In this document: positions 8,493-17,267 of the stretch, one piece after another
How the letters are laid out: every line of letters begins with the position of its first letter
How positions within the stretch are numbered: position 1 is the first letter of the stretch
Source: Sphingopyxis sp. GW247-27LB
Lineage (GTDB): Bacteria; Pseudomonadota; Alphaproteobacteria; Sphingomonadales; Sphingomonadaceae
Assembly: GCF_002277025.1 (NCBI RefSeq)
Contig: NZ_NIWD01000007.1
Span: 1,519-65,518, forward strand
Length of the DNA: 64,000 bases
Direction: 5' to 3'
The notes under the pieces: generated by a model
The model's input: only the letters and a program-made list of their open reading frames with translations
Told to the model about the DNA's origin: nothing
The model's database searches: none
Translations under genes and position numbers: made by a program

Positions 8493-10194
8493 AATAGTCC
8501 TCGATCTTCTGTTGGATTTCGGTGGCGGCCTGGAGCTCGTCGGGCAGGCGAGCGGCATCGGTGAACTCGGCGTAGACTTCGCCGAAATCCATCTTCGAGA
8601 GATCGAGCCGCGAAAACTCGTCAATGGTGAAGCCCAGGCATTGCTCCGTCTTGGGCTTGCCCCAGGGTTTGTTCAGCTGCTGGCGGCCCTGTTCCTGCAG
8701 GATCCGCGAAAGCTTGGATTCAAAGCAGCAATAAACCTTCTTCTTGGTCAGGCAGACGCCGAGGAAGCTGTCCGAGCAATAGGTGCCGACATAGGCGCAC
8801 AGGCCTTGCGCATCGCGTTGGTGGAGCAGCATCTCTTCGCGGCTGCACCCCAGTGCAACGAGCAACTGGATGCCCGGGATCAGCGGGAAGCCTTTGCCCT
8901 TGCAGCAATTGAGCACGCCGAAGACTTTGGACGAGCAGGTGTTCCGCGTGCCCCTGAACAGGGTGAGTGTGTCAGGATCGAACTCACGCCGCGCCTGGTC
9001 CATTGCGTTTAGCGCGACGACCGCGTCCTTGAACTCGTCATTGGCTTCGCGCTCGATCGTTTCGCACGAGCCATCGATGCAATAGACTTCGCCATCGCAG
9101 ATGAATTGGCTGGTATTCGCGGGCTGGTCGGGAACCGGGCAATCATAGACCCGCTCCCAGGTCCGGCAGGGCTCGCCGGACAGGCAGTCCTCGCGCACCA
9201 GCGAGCAGCCCGACGTGTTCTCGAGAGTCTGGCAATCCTGCGCCTCGGTAAACTGCGCGCAGGTGTAGCTGCGGGCCCATGCCCAGCAAGGCTGGGTGAC
9301 CGCGATGCCATCGACGATCCGGGTGACCGGATCGCTGTCGGTGCAGGTCTCGGTGTCTTGCTGGCAGGAACTGTCCGCGGCGAGGCCAGCGCATTGGCTT
9401 TCATCGCGGCTCGTCGTGACGACGTTCTCGCCGGTCACGCTGTAAGGCGTCGCGCCATCGACCGGCTCCGTACAGCTGACCAGATCGACCCGCAGGTCGC
9501 CCGAATTGCAGCCCCAATAGATGCCAAGATAAGGGTCGCACAGATTGATCGGATAGGACTGGGTGACCGTGCACTTGGGCGCCGGGTAGCGATTGCAATT
9601 GTAGATCGATGCTGGATCGACGCCGCTCCCGCCGACGCAATAATAGCCATAGACCTGCCGCTGCTCGACCTTGGCTGTCAGCGTAACCGGGCAGGTTCTG
9701 GTCTCCTGGGTGGCGGTATAGCCAACGTTGCAGGTCGCCATGTAGCGCGCCGCCGTGCCGCTTCCGGGAGGGAGTGGGACGCAGCGACCCTGGCTGCCGC
9801 TGATGGTCATCCCGCTCGTGTAGGAGAGCGGATCATCGCTGATCACATTGCTGCGCGCGACGACCGCGTCGAGATCCTGGGGCGCGAACCGGGCGCGGCG
9901 ATCCATGGAATCGCGCATGGTCCGGTATCCGGTGTTTGCGGTGGCCTGGCTTGACGCTTCCCGCGCCATCCGGTCGGGATCGTCGAAATAGTCCGACTGG
10001 CTGGGCACACTCCCGAAATTGGGTATCCGGCTTGCGTCCGGTTCGGTCGTTGCCGCGCCTTGCGCGTCGGCCGCCTTGTCGCGTCCGAAAGCCTTGCCGT
10101 CGGCTTTGGCGGCCTCGGTCGTGGTCTGGGCCAAAGCACCTGACGGCAAGGATGCGCAGGCGAAACAAAGCAGGGGGAGGAGAAGGCGCTTCAT
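8473..10194 (-). CDS. traN: TraN, cysteine-rich outer-membrane mating-pair stabilisation protein
   Basis: TraN is the outer-membrane adhesin of F-type systems that contacts the recipient. The 573-residue protein has a signal peptide (MKRLLLPLLCFACASLPSGA) and about 34 cysteines spread through the mature chain, for example CVGGSGVD, NCNRYPAPKC and VYCCFESKL, as expected for a disulfide-rich TraN. It overlaps the trbC stop by ATGA. The high Cys content explains why the operon carries thioredoxin-fold helpers (traF, trbC and a dsbC-like gene). Recipient range is set by TraN loops in other systems and cannot be read from this sequence. Confidence 0.92.
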   Translation of the reverse strand: MKRLLLPLLCFACASLPSGALAQTTTEAAKADGKAFGRDKAADAQGAATTEPDASRIPNFGSVPSQSDYFDDPDRMAREASSQATANTGYRTMRDSMDRRARFAPQDLDAVVARSNVISDDPLSYTSGMTISGSQGRCVPLPPGSGTAARYMATCNVGYTATQETRTCPVTLTAKVEQRQVYGYYCVGGSGVDPASIYNCNRYPAPKCTVTQSYPINLCDPYLGIYWGCNSGDLRVDLVSCTEPVDGATPYSVTGENVVTTSRDESQCAGLAADSSCQQDTETCTDSDPVTRIVDGIAVTQPCWAWARSYTCAQFTEAQDCQTLENTSGCSLVREDCLSGEPCRTWERVYDCPVPDQPANTSQFICDGEVYCIDGSCETIEREANDEFKDAVVALNAMDQARREFDPDTLTLFRGTRNTCSSKVFGVLNCCKGKGFPLIPGIQLLVALGCSREEMLLHQRDAQGLCAYVGTYCSDSFLGVCLTKKKVYCCFESKLSRILQEQGRQQLNKPWGKPKTEQCLGFTIDEFSRLDLSKMDFGEVYAEFTDAARLPDELQAATEIQQKIEDYYARASQ

Positions 10195-10955
10195 GGGTCA
10201 CTCCGTTGCAGGCGGGCAAGATGCTGGGATGCGAGCAGCGCGCCCGGACCGCCGCCTTGCGCGAAGGTTGCGAGCGCATAGGACACGCTGACATTGCCGC
10301 TCATCCGGTCGTGAGGCGGAACCTGCGTCCGGCAATCGAAGCCATCGCACAGGTCGAAATCGCTGCTGGTCACGACATAAGTGGGCACCGCCTCGATCCC
10401 GAATGCGCGGAACAGGCGCGGGTCGATGCCGACTGCGTCGAGCGCCCCGCCGTCATCGGCGATTTTCGCGAGCGCAGCCGTGAGGGTCTTGGCGCTGCCA
10501 CCCGGCAGGCCGCGCAGCACAACGACGCCGCCAGCCTTGGCGACATCGTCCGCCATGGCCCGCAAGGCAGCCGGCGGCATCGAGAGCGAAGCGAACGCGA
10601 CGAAGCGGGGTGCTTCACCCAAGTCCTCGCTTGCCATGGTGCCCGCGTCGGCCACCATCTTGTCGAAGTCGAAGACGTCCTCGCTTTCTGGCCGCGCGGA
10701 TCTTGCTGCGTGCTCGGTGTAGCGTCTGCCATGCGCCTGAGCTTCGGCGGCGCTGTCATTGGCTTGGCTCAGGACCGCCTCGGCGCGCGCACGGGCACTG
10801 GCGGCAAGCGCATCGGCTTCGCTCGCCTCGACTTCGGCGCGCGCACGGATGGCCTCCAGGTCGATCTCTGGTTCGCTCGTCTGCGCCGCAGCCCCTGCCA
10901 TGATGGCAGTGCCAGTGATCGACGCGATTACAAGGAGATGAGGGAATATCTTCAT
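10191..10955 (-). CDS. trbC: TrbC, F-type periplasmic pilus assembly protein
   Basis: A 254-residue periplasmic protein starting MKIFPHLLVIASITGTAIMA (signal peptide), followed by an Ala/Glu-rich coiled-coil-like stretch (about residues 30-75). The C-terminal TrbC domain contains FVAFASLSMPPAALRAM and FRAFGIEAVPTYVV, the thioredoxin-like hallmark. The in-frame opening upstream to 11954 is only a traU shadow. The start at 10955 overlaps the traU stop by 4 nt, and the stop overlaps the traN start by 4 nt. In F, TrbC interacts with TraW and is needed for pilus assembly. Confidence 0.92.
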   Translation of the reverse strand: MKIFPHLLVIASITGTAIMAGAAAQTSEPEIDLEAIRARAEVEASEADALAASARARAEAVLSQANDSAAEAQAHGRRYTEHAARSARPESEDVFDFDKMVADAGTMASEDLGEAPRFVAFASLSMPPAALRAMADDVAKAGGVVVLRGLPGGSAKTLTAALAKIADDGGALDAVGIDPRLFRAFGIEAVPTYVVTSSDFDLCDGFDCRTQVPPHDRMSGNVSVSYALATFAQGGGPGALLASQHLARLQRSDP

Positions 10956-11980
10956 AGCGCACAGCAGTTCCGTTTGCGCCAGACCAGATAGCCCATGTCC
11001 TCGCCGATGGCGGGATAGACCTGACCTGCCGACATGAAGGTGGTGGAGGCGCCAATAGGCGCGCAGGCATAGCGGCCCTTGGTCTGCGGATTGGGATTGG
11101 TGGCCTGGAAGCGGTACTGCTGCTTCCTCATCACCGGCATCAGATACTTGCCGCAGAGCCCCTTGCTGCCCATCGTGCCCCAGGCAACGAGTTCGCGGTG
11201 CAGCTTGTAGGAGAAGCGCGCGAGCGCGAGCCGCGATGCCTGGACGTGCCCGATCGTCGTCGAGACATTGCCGTTCAAAGGATACATGCTGCCCTGGCAT
11301 CCGGCACACCAGAACAGTTGATCGGTCGGCAGCTTGGCCGTTGCCGCCACGCAATCGGCCGCGCAGGCCGCAAGCGCCAAGGGATTGGCGAAGAGCACCG
11401 CTTCGGGATTGATGATCGCGGTGAGCTCGCTGTCCTGCCAGAGCGGATCGATCTTGGTGATATAGAGGATATCGACCGAGCCCTGTTCCAGGCACAGGAA
11501 ATCGGCAACGATCTCCATCCAGTAGATCAGCGGATAGGCATACCAGTGGACATGCCATTGCGAATTGTACTGCGTCGCGCCGCCGACGGCCGAGGGTCCC
11601 GCCATCGACTTGAAGCCGATGTCGAAGCCGGGATCGAGTTTCATCCCGCCGAGATTGACGAAGCACCAGGGCTTCATGCTGACGTCGGCAAGCCGCACCG
11701 GCTCCCAGAAGCCCATGGCGATGCCCGGCCGCAATCCGCAGAGGCAAACGGGAAGCGCCGGGTTGCTCGTGTCGGGTCGGCTCGACGGCCAGATCTTCAG
11801 GCCGCCGATCGAGATCGGAAACAGGCACGACCAGCAGATGTCGGTGATCGGATTGACGAACTTGCCCGTGCAGCGGCCCGGGCCTGCCGATGCCTGTGCG
11901 GGCGCAGCTGCGGCGAGCATGAGACCGAGAAAGAGGATCGCACTGCATAGCCATGTAAATAGGGGAGACTTTGTTCTCAT
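10952..11980 (-). CDS. traU: TraU, F-type conjugation pore/pilus assembly protein
   Basis: TraU is a periplasmic F-type protein needed for DNA transfer more than for pilus formation. The 342-residue product is full length. It has a signal peptide ending APAQASA and conserved Cys-rich blocks such as NPITDICWSCLFPISIGG, LPVCLCGLRPGIAMGFWEP and QLFWCAGCQGSMYP. It is coupled by 4-nt overlaps to traW upstream and trbC downstream, so the three products are probably made in coordinated amounts. Confidence 0.94.
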   Translation of the reverse strand: MRTKSPLFTWLCSAILFLGLMLAAAAPAQASAGPGRCTGKFVNPITDICWSCLFPISIGGLKIWPSSRPDTSNPALPVCLCGLRPGIAMGFWEPVRLADVSMKPWCFVNLGGMKLDPGFDIGFKSMAGPSAVGGATQYNSQWHVHWYAYPLIYWMEIVADFLCLEQGSVDILYITKIDPLWQDSELTAIINPEAVLFANPLALAACAADCVAATAKLPTDQLFWCAGCQGSMYPLNGNVSTTIGHVQASRLALARFSYKLHRELVAWGTMGSKGLCGKYLMPVMRKQQYRFQATNPNPQTKGRYACAPIGASTTFMSAGQVYPAIGEDMGYLVWRKRNCCAL

Positions 11981-12621
11981 GACGGTGCGCGCTCCTTGGG
12001 CCGGACAGGCTGCTCGGTGATGATGAGGATGCGGCCCTGCTGCACGACCGTGGCGGGCACGGCGCGGATGCCGAAGTGCTTCACAAGACTGCCGCCCTGG
12101 TCGAAATAGAAACGGCGCTGGCGGGCCTTCATCAGTTCAAGCGGCGCGCCGCGCACGAGGATGAGTTTGGCCTTGGTGCTGGCATAGCGCCGGGTTGCCC
12201 AGGCAAGCTGCTCGGGATCATCGCCGTCGAGGAACACCAGCGGCGCGCGCAGCGGCACGGTGTCGAGCGGATTGACCCGAGTTCCGGCGGCGACGATCAC
12301 CCGGCCCTTGTCGTCGGCAATGTCGCGCTCGACGCTGATCGTCGGATCAAACCGCCAGCTGCGCGTTGCCGCCGCGGAATTAATCCCCGCGACCGGCTCA
12401 GGGCGGTTGACCCGCGCGATCGTCCGCCGCTTCAGCTCCTCGTTGAGCTTGGCCGTCTCGCCGGTTTTCTCGAGATGGGTGAGACGCGCATGGATTTGCT
12501 CAAGCAGGTCAGGCTCGATCACGGACCAGACCGTGCCTTGCTGGCCGTAGTCGCGGGCGCTTGCCGGCGCGGCCACCAGAAGACCGGCTACGAGGAATGG
12601 GGCGGCGCGAAGCGGTGTCAC
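11977..12621 (-). CDS. traW: TraW, F-type periplasmic pilus assembly protein
   Basis: I chose a GTG start at 12621 because it overlaps the stop of the S26 peptidase gene as GTGA, the coupling used throughout this operon, and leaves a short signal peptide (TPLRAAPFLVAGLLVAAPASA). The 214-residue protein carries the family's PLVFLDGDDPEQLAWATR segment and the C-terminal FDQGGSLVKHFGIRAVPATV block. TraW acts in the periplasm with TrbC and TraU. Its TrbC-like C-terminal motif suggests shared ancestry between the two proteins. Confidence 0.92.
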   Translation of the reverse strand: MTPLRAAPFLVAGLLVAAPASARDYGQQGTVWSVIEPDLLEQIHARLTHLEKTGETAKLNEELKRRTIARVNRPEPVAGINSAAATRSWRFDPTISVERDIADDKGRVIVAAGTRVNPLDTVPLRAPLVFLDGDDPEQLAWATRRYASTKAKLILVRGAPLELMKARQRRFYFDQGGSLVKHFGIRAVPATVVQQGRILIITEQPVRPKERAPS

Positions 12622-13142
12622 AGGATCGGCCTCCCGACCCCGAGAATGCGCCTGGCGCAGATCCACCCGATCGCCGCATAGCGGCTGTCAAAACCGTCCT
12701 TGTGCGCGGTGGTGACGAAATAGCAGCCTTGAGGCACCACGCCAGTCGGGCCGAGCGCCAGCGGCTCGCCGAAACGGCTTGCCCGCTTGGCTACCGCAAC
12801 CTTGCGGCCATTGACGAAGAAGCTGCGCTCCTTTTCGGTCACGATATCGCCTGGCATGCCGCTCACCTTCTTGCCGAACGGCTTGGGCTTCTTGCCGAAG
12901 TGCCTTTCGAGGAGTGGTGAGGCGGGCGGATCAAACAGAATGATGTCGCCGCGCTGTGGCAGCGCGCCGCGATCCAACCAGATCGCCCAATAGGGCAGGC
13001 TCGGACTGGCGTTGATCATCAGCGCGTGATCCTTCGCGAATGTGCTGAGCGACGTGAGCGCGAGCGCGGCCGCGCCGAGCCCCGCCCACAGCGTGAGCCG
13101 GCGCCCGGTGGGCGAGCGGAGGACAAGGTCAGCGGCGGACAT
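12618..13142 (-). CDS. S26-family signal peptidase of the transfer system
   Basis: A 174-residue inner-membrane serine protease of the S26 (TraF-peptidase/LepB) family, likely to process the pilin or other exported transfer proteins. After one N-terminal membrane segment (LTLWAGLGAAALALTSL) the chain shows the catalytic Ser region INASPSLPYWAIW and the Lys/Gly region FGKKVSGMPGDIV. The start at 13142 (MSAADLVLRS) was chosen over the longer frame to 13349, since the latter would run through trbI. It overlaps trbI by 14 nt and traW by 4 nt. F itself uses host LepB for propilin, so a dedicated peptidase is a lineage feature. Confidence 0.88.
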   Translation of the reverse strand: MSAADLVLRSPTGRRLTLWAGLGAAALALTSLSTFAKDHALMINASPSLPYWAIWLDRGALPQRGDIILFDPPASPLLERHFGKKPKPFGKKVSGMPGDIVTEKERSFFVNGRKVAVAKRASRFGEPLALGPTGVVPQGCYFVTTAHKDGFDSRYAAIGWICARRILGVGRPIL

Positions 13143-13536
13143 CGGGAATGGCTCCCACGCGGCGCGCGACATCGGCGCGCACGGCTTCGGTGAGATCGGG
13201 AGTGCTGCCCGCCACCACCGCTTCGGCGACAAGGACCGTGCGGCCCTCGCGGCCCAGATGTTCGACAGAGGCTTCGACCGCCTGGAGATAGGCCTGGACG
13301 CGCATCTTCGTTTCTTCTGGCGGTCGGCCAGCGCGCGCCTCAGCTTCAATGAAGTCGCCCATGATGCGGCTCAGCTGGACGGTCACCACCTCGCGCTTAT
13401 CGAGCGCGAGCAGCTTGTCGGTGGCCCAGACGCCCCAGAGTGCCGAGCCGACCATGCTCAAGCCGAGCACAGCGGCGGTCCAGTTTACCCCGCCCATGCG
13501 GCTGCGCAGAGATTGTGTTGCCAATATGTTCTTCAC
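13129..13536 (-). CDS. trbI: TrbI (F-type), inner-membrane pilus protein
   Basis: A GTG start at 13536 overlaps the stop of the upstream ORF as GTGA and gives a 135-residue protein close to the size of F TrbI (128 residues). It has one membrane segment (WTAAVLGLSMVGSALWGVWA, about residues 19-38), then a soluble periplasmic domain with VTVQLSRIMGDFIEAEARAG. Its place between traC and traW matches F-type order. TrbI in F influences pilus retraction; that role is inferred here from synteny. Confidence 0.82.
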   Translation of the reverse strand: MKNILATQSLRSRMGGVNWTAAVLGLSMVGSALWGVWATDKLLALDKREVVTVQLSRIMGDFIEAEARAGRPPEETKMRVQAYLQAVEASVEHLGREGRTVLVAEAVVAGSTPDLTEAVRADVARRVGAIPDVRR

Positions 13537-13928
13537 AGCTTTTCTCCCGAGAGTTCGCGTTCGAGATCGTTGATGAAGCGCGGCAGGCGCCAGACCACGA
13601 CCAGCGTCGCGACACCGATGAGGACGAATTTGAACTCGTCGAGAAAACCGATCTGCCGACCCTGCTCGGCACCGAGGAAACGGTCCGAAATATTGGCGAG
13701 ATGGGCGAAGAAGACTCCGGCATCTCCGCCGGAAATCAGAAGGAAGAAGAGCAGCGGGAGCCCGAGCGCCATGAGGTAGCTCGAGGCAAGGAAGGTGCTG
13801 CCGCGAAGCACGATGTAGCAAAGGTCAGCGGTATGCGAGCGCCAACCCTTGGCGGGCAGGTCGAGGCTGTCGCTGTCGGCACGGGCGTCCTGGGCCCGGT
13901 CGATCGGCGTGACGAGGTGGAGTGGCAT
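13533..13928 (-). CDS. Conserved membrane protein between traC and trbI
   Basis: A 131-residue protein with hydrophobic segments around residues 48-67 (ASSYLMALGLPLLFFLLISG) and 100-115 (KFVLIGVATLVVVWRL). It lies 32 nt after traC and overlaps trbI by 4 nt, so it is certainly part of the transfer operon. No F-plasmid counterpart is recognised in this position. I infer an inner-membrane accessory subunit of the sphingomonad F-type secretion apparatus and assign no specific function. Confidence 0.75.
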   Translation of the reverse strand: MPLHLVTPIDRAQDARADSDSLDLPAKGWRSHTADLCYIVLRGSTFLASSYLMALGLPLLFFLLISGGDAGVFFAHLANISDRFLGAEQGRQIGFLDEFKFVLIGVATLVVVWRLPRFINDLERELSGEKL

Positions 13929-13960
13929 TGGTTCTGGGTATCCTTGGATAGAGGAAGAAG

Positions 13961-16510
13961 TCAGGTTCGATTGGCAAAGGCGATCCGTTCGATCGCGTCT
14001 GCAAGCTGATGGCCGCGCGCGATCTCGGCATCGATCGCGGCAAAGGTCTGGGGTGAGCTCGAGAACAGCGTCGCTGAATAGTCGTCGAGCACTAGCCGTC
14101 CGATGGCTTCGGTCTCCGGGCCCTTGATGAAGACTTCCGAATAGTCGCTGCCCGAGCGCTTCAGGCTGCGGATCAGGGTTTCGGTGCGATCGTCCATGTC
14201 GAGCCGCTTCGACGCCTTGAAATCGGCGATCGTCTCGGGCTTCTGTTGAAGGATCAGCATCCAGTCGCTGTTTTCCAGCGCAGCGGTCGCACCGTCCGAC
14301 TTGTAATAGTCGTTGAGCGACTGCGTGGCGGTTGCGAGCGCCCCTCCATATTTGCGGCAGGTGCGGGCGTAGGTCTCGACGAACTCACCCATCGAGCCGC
14401 CCTTGAGCATCGACCACGCCTCGTCGATCAGGAGAAGCTTCCTTACCGAACGAGGGCTGCGGGTCATGGCCTGGCTGGTCATGAACATGATCGCCGAGAG
14501 CACGACCGCGCGCAATTCTTCGCGCGTGGCGAGATCGGACATCTCGAAGACGGTGAAGTCGGTATCGAGATCGAGGCTCGCCTGGCCTTCGAAGAAGGCG
14601 CCATAGGTGCCGCCCGCCATGTAGGGCGCGAGCGCGGTCGCAAGATCGCTCGCTGTCTCGTTGCCAAGACCGGCCAGCGCTTCGCCGACGCCGGTGATCG
14701 AGGCTGCTACGCCTAGGTCGTTCCAGACCATGTTGACCGCCCGGTCGATCAGGCCGCGCTCGGTATCGTTGAGCTGCGCGCTGTGCCGCGCCATCTGGCC
14801 AACAATGGCCTTGACCATGCCGAAGCAGTCGAGCCGGTAATCCTCGTCTTCGGCCGCGCGCTCGCCATCGATCATCGAGAACGGGTTGAGGCAGAAGCCT
14901 GCCTTCATGGTGAACTCGACAAACCGGCCCCCCTGCAGTTTTACCGAGTGCTCGAAGCTGCGCCCGTCGTCGATCACGACGACCTGCGCGCCCGCACCGC
15001 GCAGCGCCGCGCACATCTCCTGAAGCAGCACCGACTTGCCCGAGCCCGACTTGCCGCAGATCGCGACATTGTGGTTGCCGGCCTCGTTCTCGAATGGCGA
15101 CCAGAAGAAGGGCTGGCCGCGCCGGCCCACGAACAGGAGATGCGGATGGACGCTGCCAAGATATTCGCCCTGCATCGGCGCGATATTGGCGGCGGTGGTC
15201 GAGAGCACGGTCTTGAAGCGCTTGAGACGCTCCATGTCGGCGCCAAGCCCGTCGGCCAGCGTCATCGGCATGGCTGCCAGCAGACCCTGGATTTGCAGGT
15301 AGCGCTCGTCGGCAAGGTCCCAGCCTGCCGCCTTGTAGATCGACTTGATCGCGCGTTCGTCCCGGTCACCGCGGCCGAGCGGCGAATAGGTCGTCAGGCC
15401 ATAGAAGACACGCACGAGGCGGCGACCCTCCTGCAGCTCGGACTGGACGTGCTGCCATTCGGCGGCCTGCTCGCCGATCCGCGGCAGGAACCGTGCGCTG
15501 CGCGTTCCCGCAAGGCTGGTGGTACGCATGAACTTGAAGCCGGCCTTGGCCGAAGCTGCCTCCTGGTCAGGATAGACGAGGCACAGCATCGTCGCGGCCG
15601 GGCAGGGGAAGCGCAGCTTGTCGGTGAACATGTCGCCGATGAGCCGCGCGCACTCCCACGGCGCCCAGCGCTGGGGCATGTTGCGGGAGGAAAAATGCCG
15701 CACATCGAAGGCGTCGGGGTAGACCGTCCCGATCTCAGGAACCCCATCGTCAACCTTGCCGGTCGCCCGAAACCTCTCGGTGACGAGCCGCATCCGGTCT
15801 TCCAGGATGACGAGTTCGATATCGTGGCGGATCGCCTGCGCCGCGATCGCGTCATTGGGATTATAGGGCACAGCGTCGTCCTGCGGCGCGGTCGTTGGCG
15901 AGGTCAGGTCGTCGATGATCGCAATCAGCTGCTGCGGCTCGACTTCGGCAACGCCAAGGTTGAGCGACTTCAGCATCGCGATGAGGCCGTCGCGCGTCTG
16001 CTTGAGATCCTCGTTGCTCACCGCTTTGGCAGCGGGCACGCCGACCGAAACGATCACTTGATGATGCCGCGCATGGAACGGTGCATCCTGCGAACCCGAT
16101 TCCCAGACGAGGCCGTAAAGTCGACGAGCGCGGTGGCGGGCAATCGCCTCGTAGACGCCGCCCTGGACATAGCGCGGCGCAAACCAGGGAGCGACGATCC
16201 GGCTGATGCGCGGGGACGCGAGATGCAGGACCTGAAGGCAGGCACCGGGTGGCAGACCCTCGGAGAAGAACGATCCAAGGATCTCGCCGGTACGCTCATC
16301 GGCACCGATCAACGGCGTGACAGCAAGGACAAAGCCCTTCGATCGCGCGTTGAAATAGAGCCGGCTCGCCGGATCATAGACCCGGTAAGGGAGCCAGTCC
16401 GACAGCAGATCGAGCATCAGGGCAGGCCGGTCATGTTCAGCGTGCTCGGCATCGCCCAGAAGCCCGGTGAGGAGCCGGTCGACAATCGTCTTCAGTTTCT
16501 CGGCCATCAC
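13961..16510 (-). CDS. traC: TraC, F-type secretion ATPase (VirB4 family)
   Basis: TraC is the cytoplasmic VirB4-family ATPase that powers pilus assembly. The 849-residue length is normal. The Walker A motif is CGKSGSGKSVLL (about residues 485-496) and the Walker B region is KLLLIDEAWSML, followed by TATQSLNDYYKS, all typical of VirB4/TraC. The N-terminal TraC-F-type domain starts with LPYRVYDPASRLYFN. The start overlaps the traV stop by 4 nt. The frame is intact, so energy supply for the apparatus is probably functional. Confidence 0.95.
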   Translation of the reverse strand: MMAEKLKTIVDRLLTGLLGDAEHAEHDRPALMLDLLSDWLPYRVYDPASRLYFNARSKGFVLAVTPLIGADERTGEILGSFFSEGLPPGACLQVLHLASPRISRIVAPWFAPRYVQGGVYEAIARHRARRLYGLVWESGSQDAPFHARHHQVIVSVGVPAAKAVSNEDLKQTRDGLIAMLKSLNLGVAEVEPQQLIAIIDDLTSPTTAPQDDAVPYNPNDAIAAQAIRHDIELVILEDRMRLVTERFRATGKVDDGVPEIGTVYPDAFDVRHFSSRNMPQRWAPWECARLIGDMFTDKLRFPCPAATMLCLVYPDQEAASAKAGFKFMRTTSLAGTRSARFLPRIGEQAAEWQHVQSELQEGRRLVRVFYGLTTYSPLGRGDRDERAIKSIYKAAGWDLADERYLQIQGLLAAMPMTLADGLGADMERLKRFKTVLSTTAANIAPMQGEYLGSVHPHLLFVGRRGQPFFWSPFENEAGNHNVAICGKSGSGKSVLLQEMCAALRGAGAQVVVIDDGRSFEHSVKLQGGRFVEFTMKAGFCLNPFSMIDGERAAEDEDYRLDCFGMVKAIVGQMARHSAQLNDTERGLIDRAVNMVWNDLGVAASITGVGEALAGLGNETASDLATALAPYMAGGTYGAFFEGQASLDLDTDFTVFEMSDLATREELRAVVLSAIMFMTSQAMTRSPRSVRKLLLIDEAWSMLKGGSMGEFVETYARTCRKYGGALATATQSLNDYYKSDGATAALENSDWMLILQQKPETIADFKASKRLDMDDRTETLIRSLKRSGSDYSEVFIKGPETEAIGRLVLDDYSATLFSSSPQTFAAIDAEIARGHQLADAIERIAFANRT

Positions 16511-17262
16511 TTGGGCTCCTTCTGTGCCTGAGCGGCGTTCTTCGCGGCCTCGATTGCCTCGATGGTCGGGAAGATCAGCGGGGCCTTGTCGGCAGAAGGC
16601 CGAGGGGCTCGATCATGCGGGGGCTGCGCCATGTCGAACCCCTCGACCGCCGGGGCTTTCGCTCCGGCAACGGCCTCGCGCGCCGTGGAGGGGAAGACCA
16701 GCGGCGAGGCAGAGGGGGTGTCCTCGAGTGAGGACGAAGGTTGAAAGGGCTGTCCGAGATCGAACGGCTCGGCTTCGGGCTGTTCGGCAGGCTGCTCGGC
16801 GGCCGTGCCTTCATGCGTATTGCTCGTTGCCTCGATCTGCGCCTGTACGGCTTTGAGCGTGCGGCGCAGCTGGCGCATCAGCGGCGGGGCGGTGTCCTCA
16901 CCAACCTTGCGGCGCAGTTCTGCGGCCCAGCGCGGATTTTCGACGACTGCCCAGGCGACCGCATCGTCATGCAGCGTCCCGGTCTCATCGACATGGGCTG
17001 GAAACACGATCCTGAGCGTTCGCTCGGACGTCCGGGCCCGATCGCCTGCCGCGACCGGGACAGGCGCACGATCGTCGTTCTGGAGCGAGCCGGTTGCGGT
17101 CATGTCGCCGGTTGCGCGGGCGTCGATCACATGGCTGGGCGCGCAGTCGCCCTTGTGGGCACGGCAGGTGAAATCGCCTTCGATGTTGGTGCCGAAAGTC
17201 GCGCACGCGCTTGTCAGCACAGCAAGGCAGGCAGAGGCGAGAATACGGTGGGGAAATCGCAT
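16507..17262 (-). CDS. traV: TraV, outer-membrane lipoprotein of the secretion core
   Basis: TraV is the lipoprotein that, with TraK and TraB, forms the outer-membrane core complex of F-type systems. The start at 17262 (MRFPHRILASACLAVLTSAC) gives a lipoprotein signal ending in Cys20 (LTSAC). The early mature region has two cysteines (FTCRAHKGDC), as in TraV. The C-terminal third is Pro/Glu/Ala-rich and low-complexity (EQPAEQPEAEPFDLGQPFQP), longer than in F TraV. It is separated by 5 nt from the dsbC-like gene. Confidence 0.88.
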   Translation of the reverse strand: MRFPHRILASACLAVLTSACATFGTNIEGDFTCRAHKGDCAPSHVIDARATGDMTATGSLQNDDRAPVPVAAGDRARTSERTLRIVFPAHVDETGTLHDDAVAWAVVENPRWAAELRRKVGEDTAPPLMRQLRRTLKAVQAQIEATSNTHEGTAAEQPAEQPEAEPFDLGQPFQPSSSLEDTPSASPLVFPSTAREAVAGAKAPAVEGFDMAQPPHDRAPRPSADKAPLIFPTIEAIEAAKNAAQAQKEPK

Positions 17263-17267
17263 GACGA

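Noticed and set aside
10956..11954. Upstream extension of the trbC frame over traU
   Set aside because: Composition is shadow-like, and the signal peptide starts at 10955.
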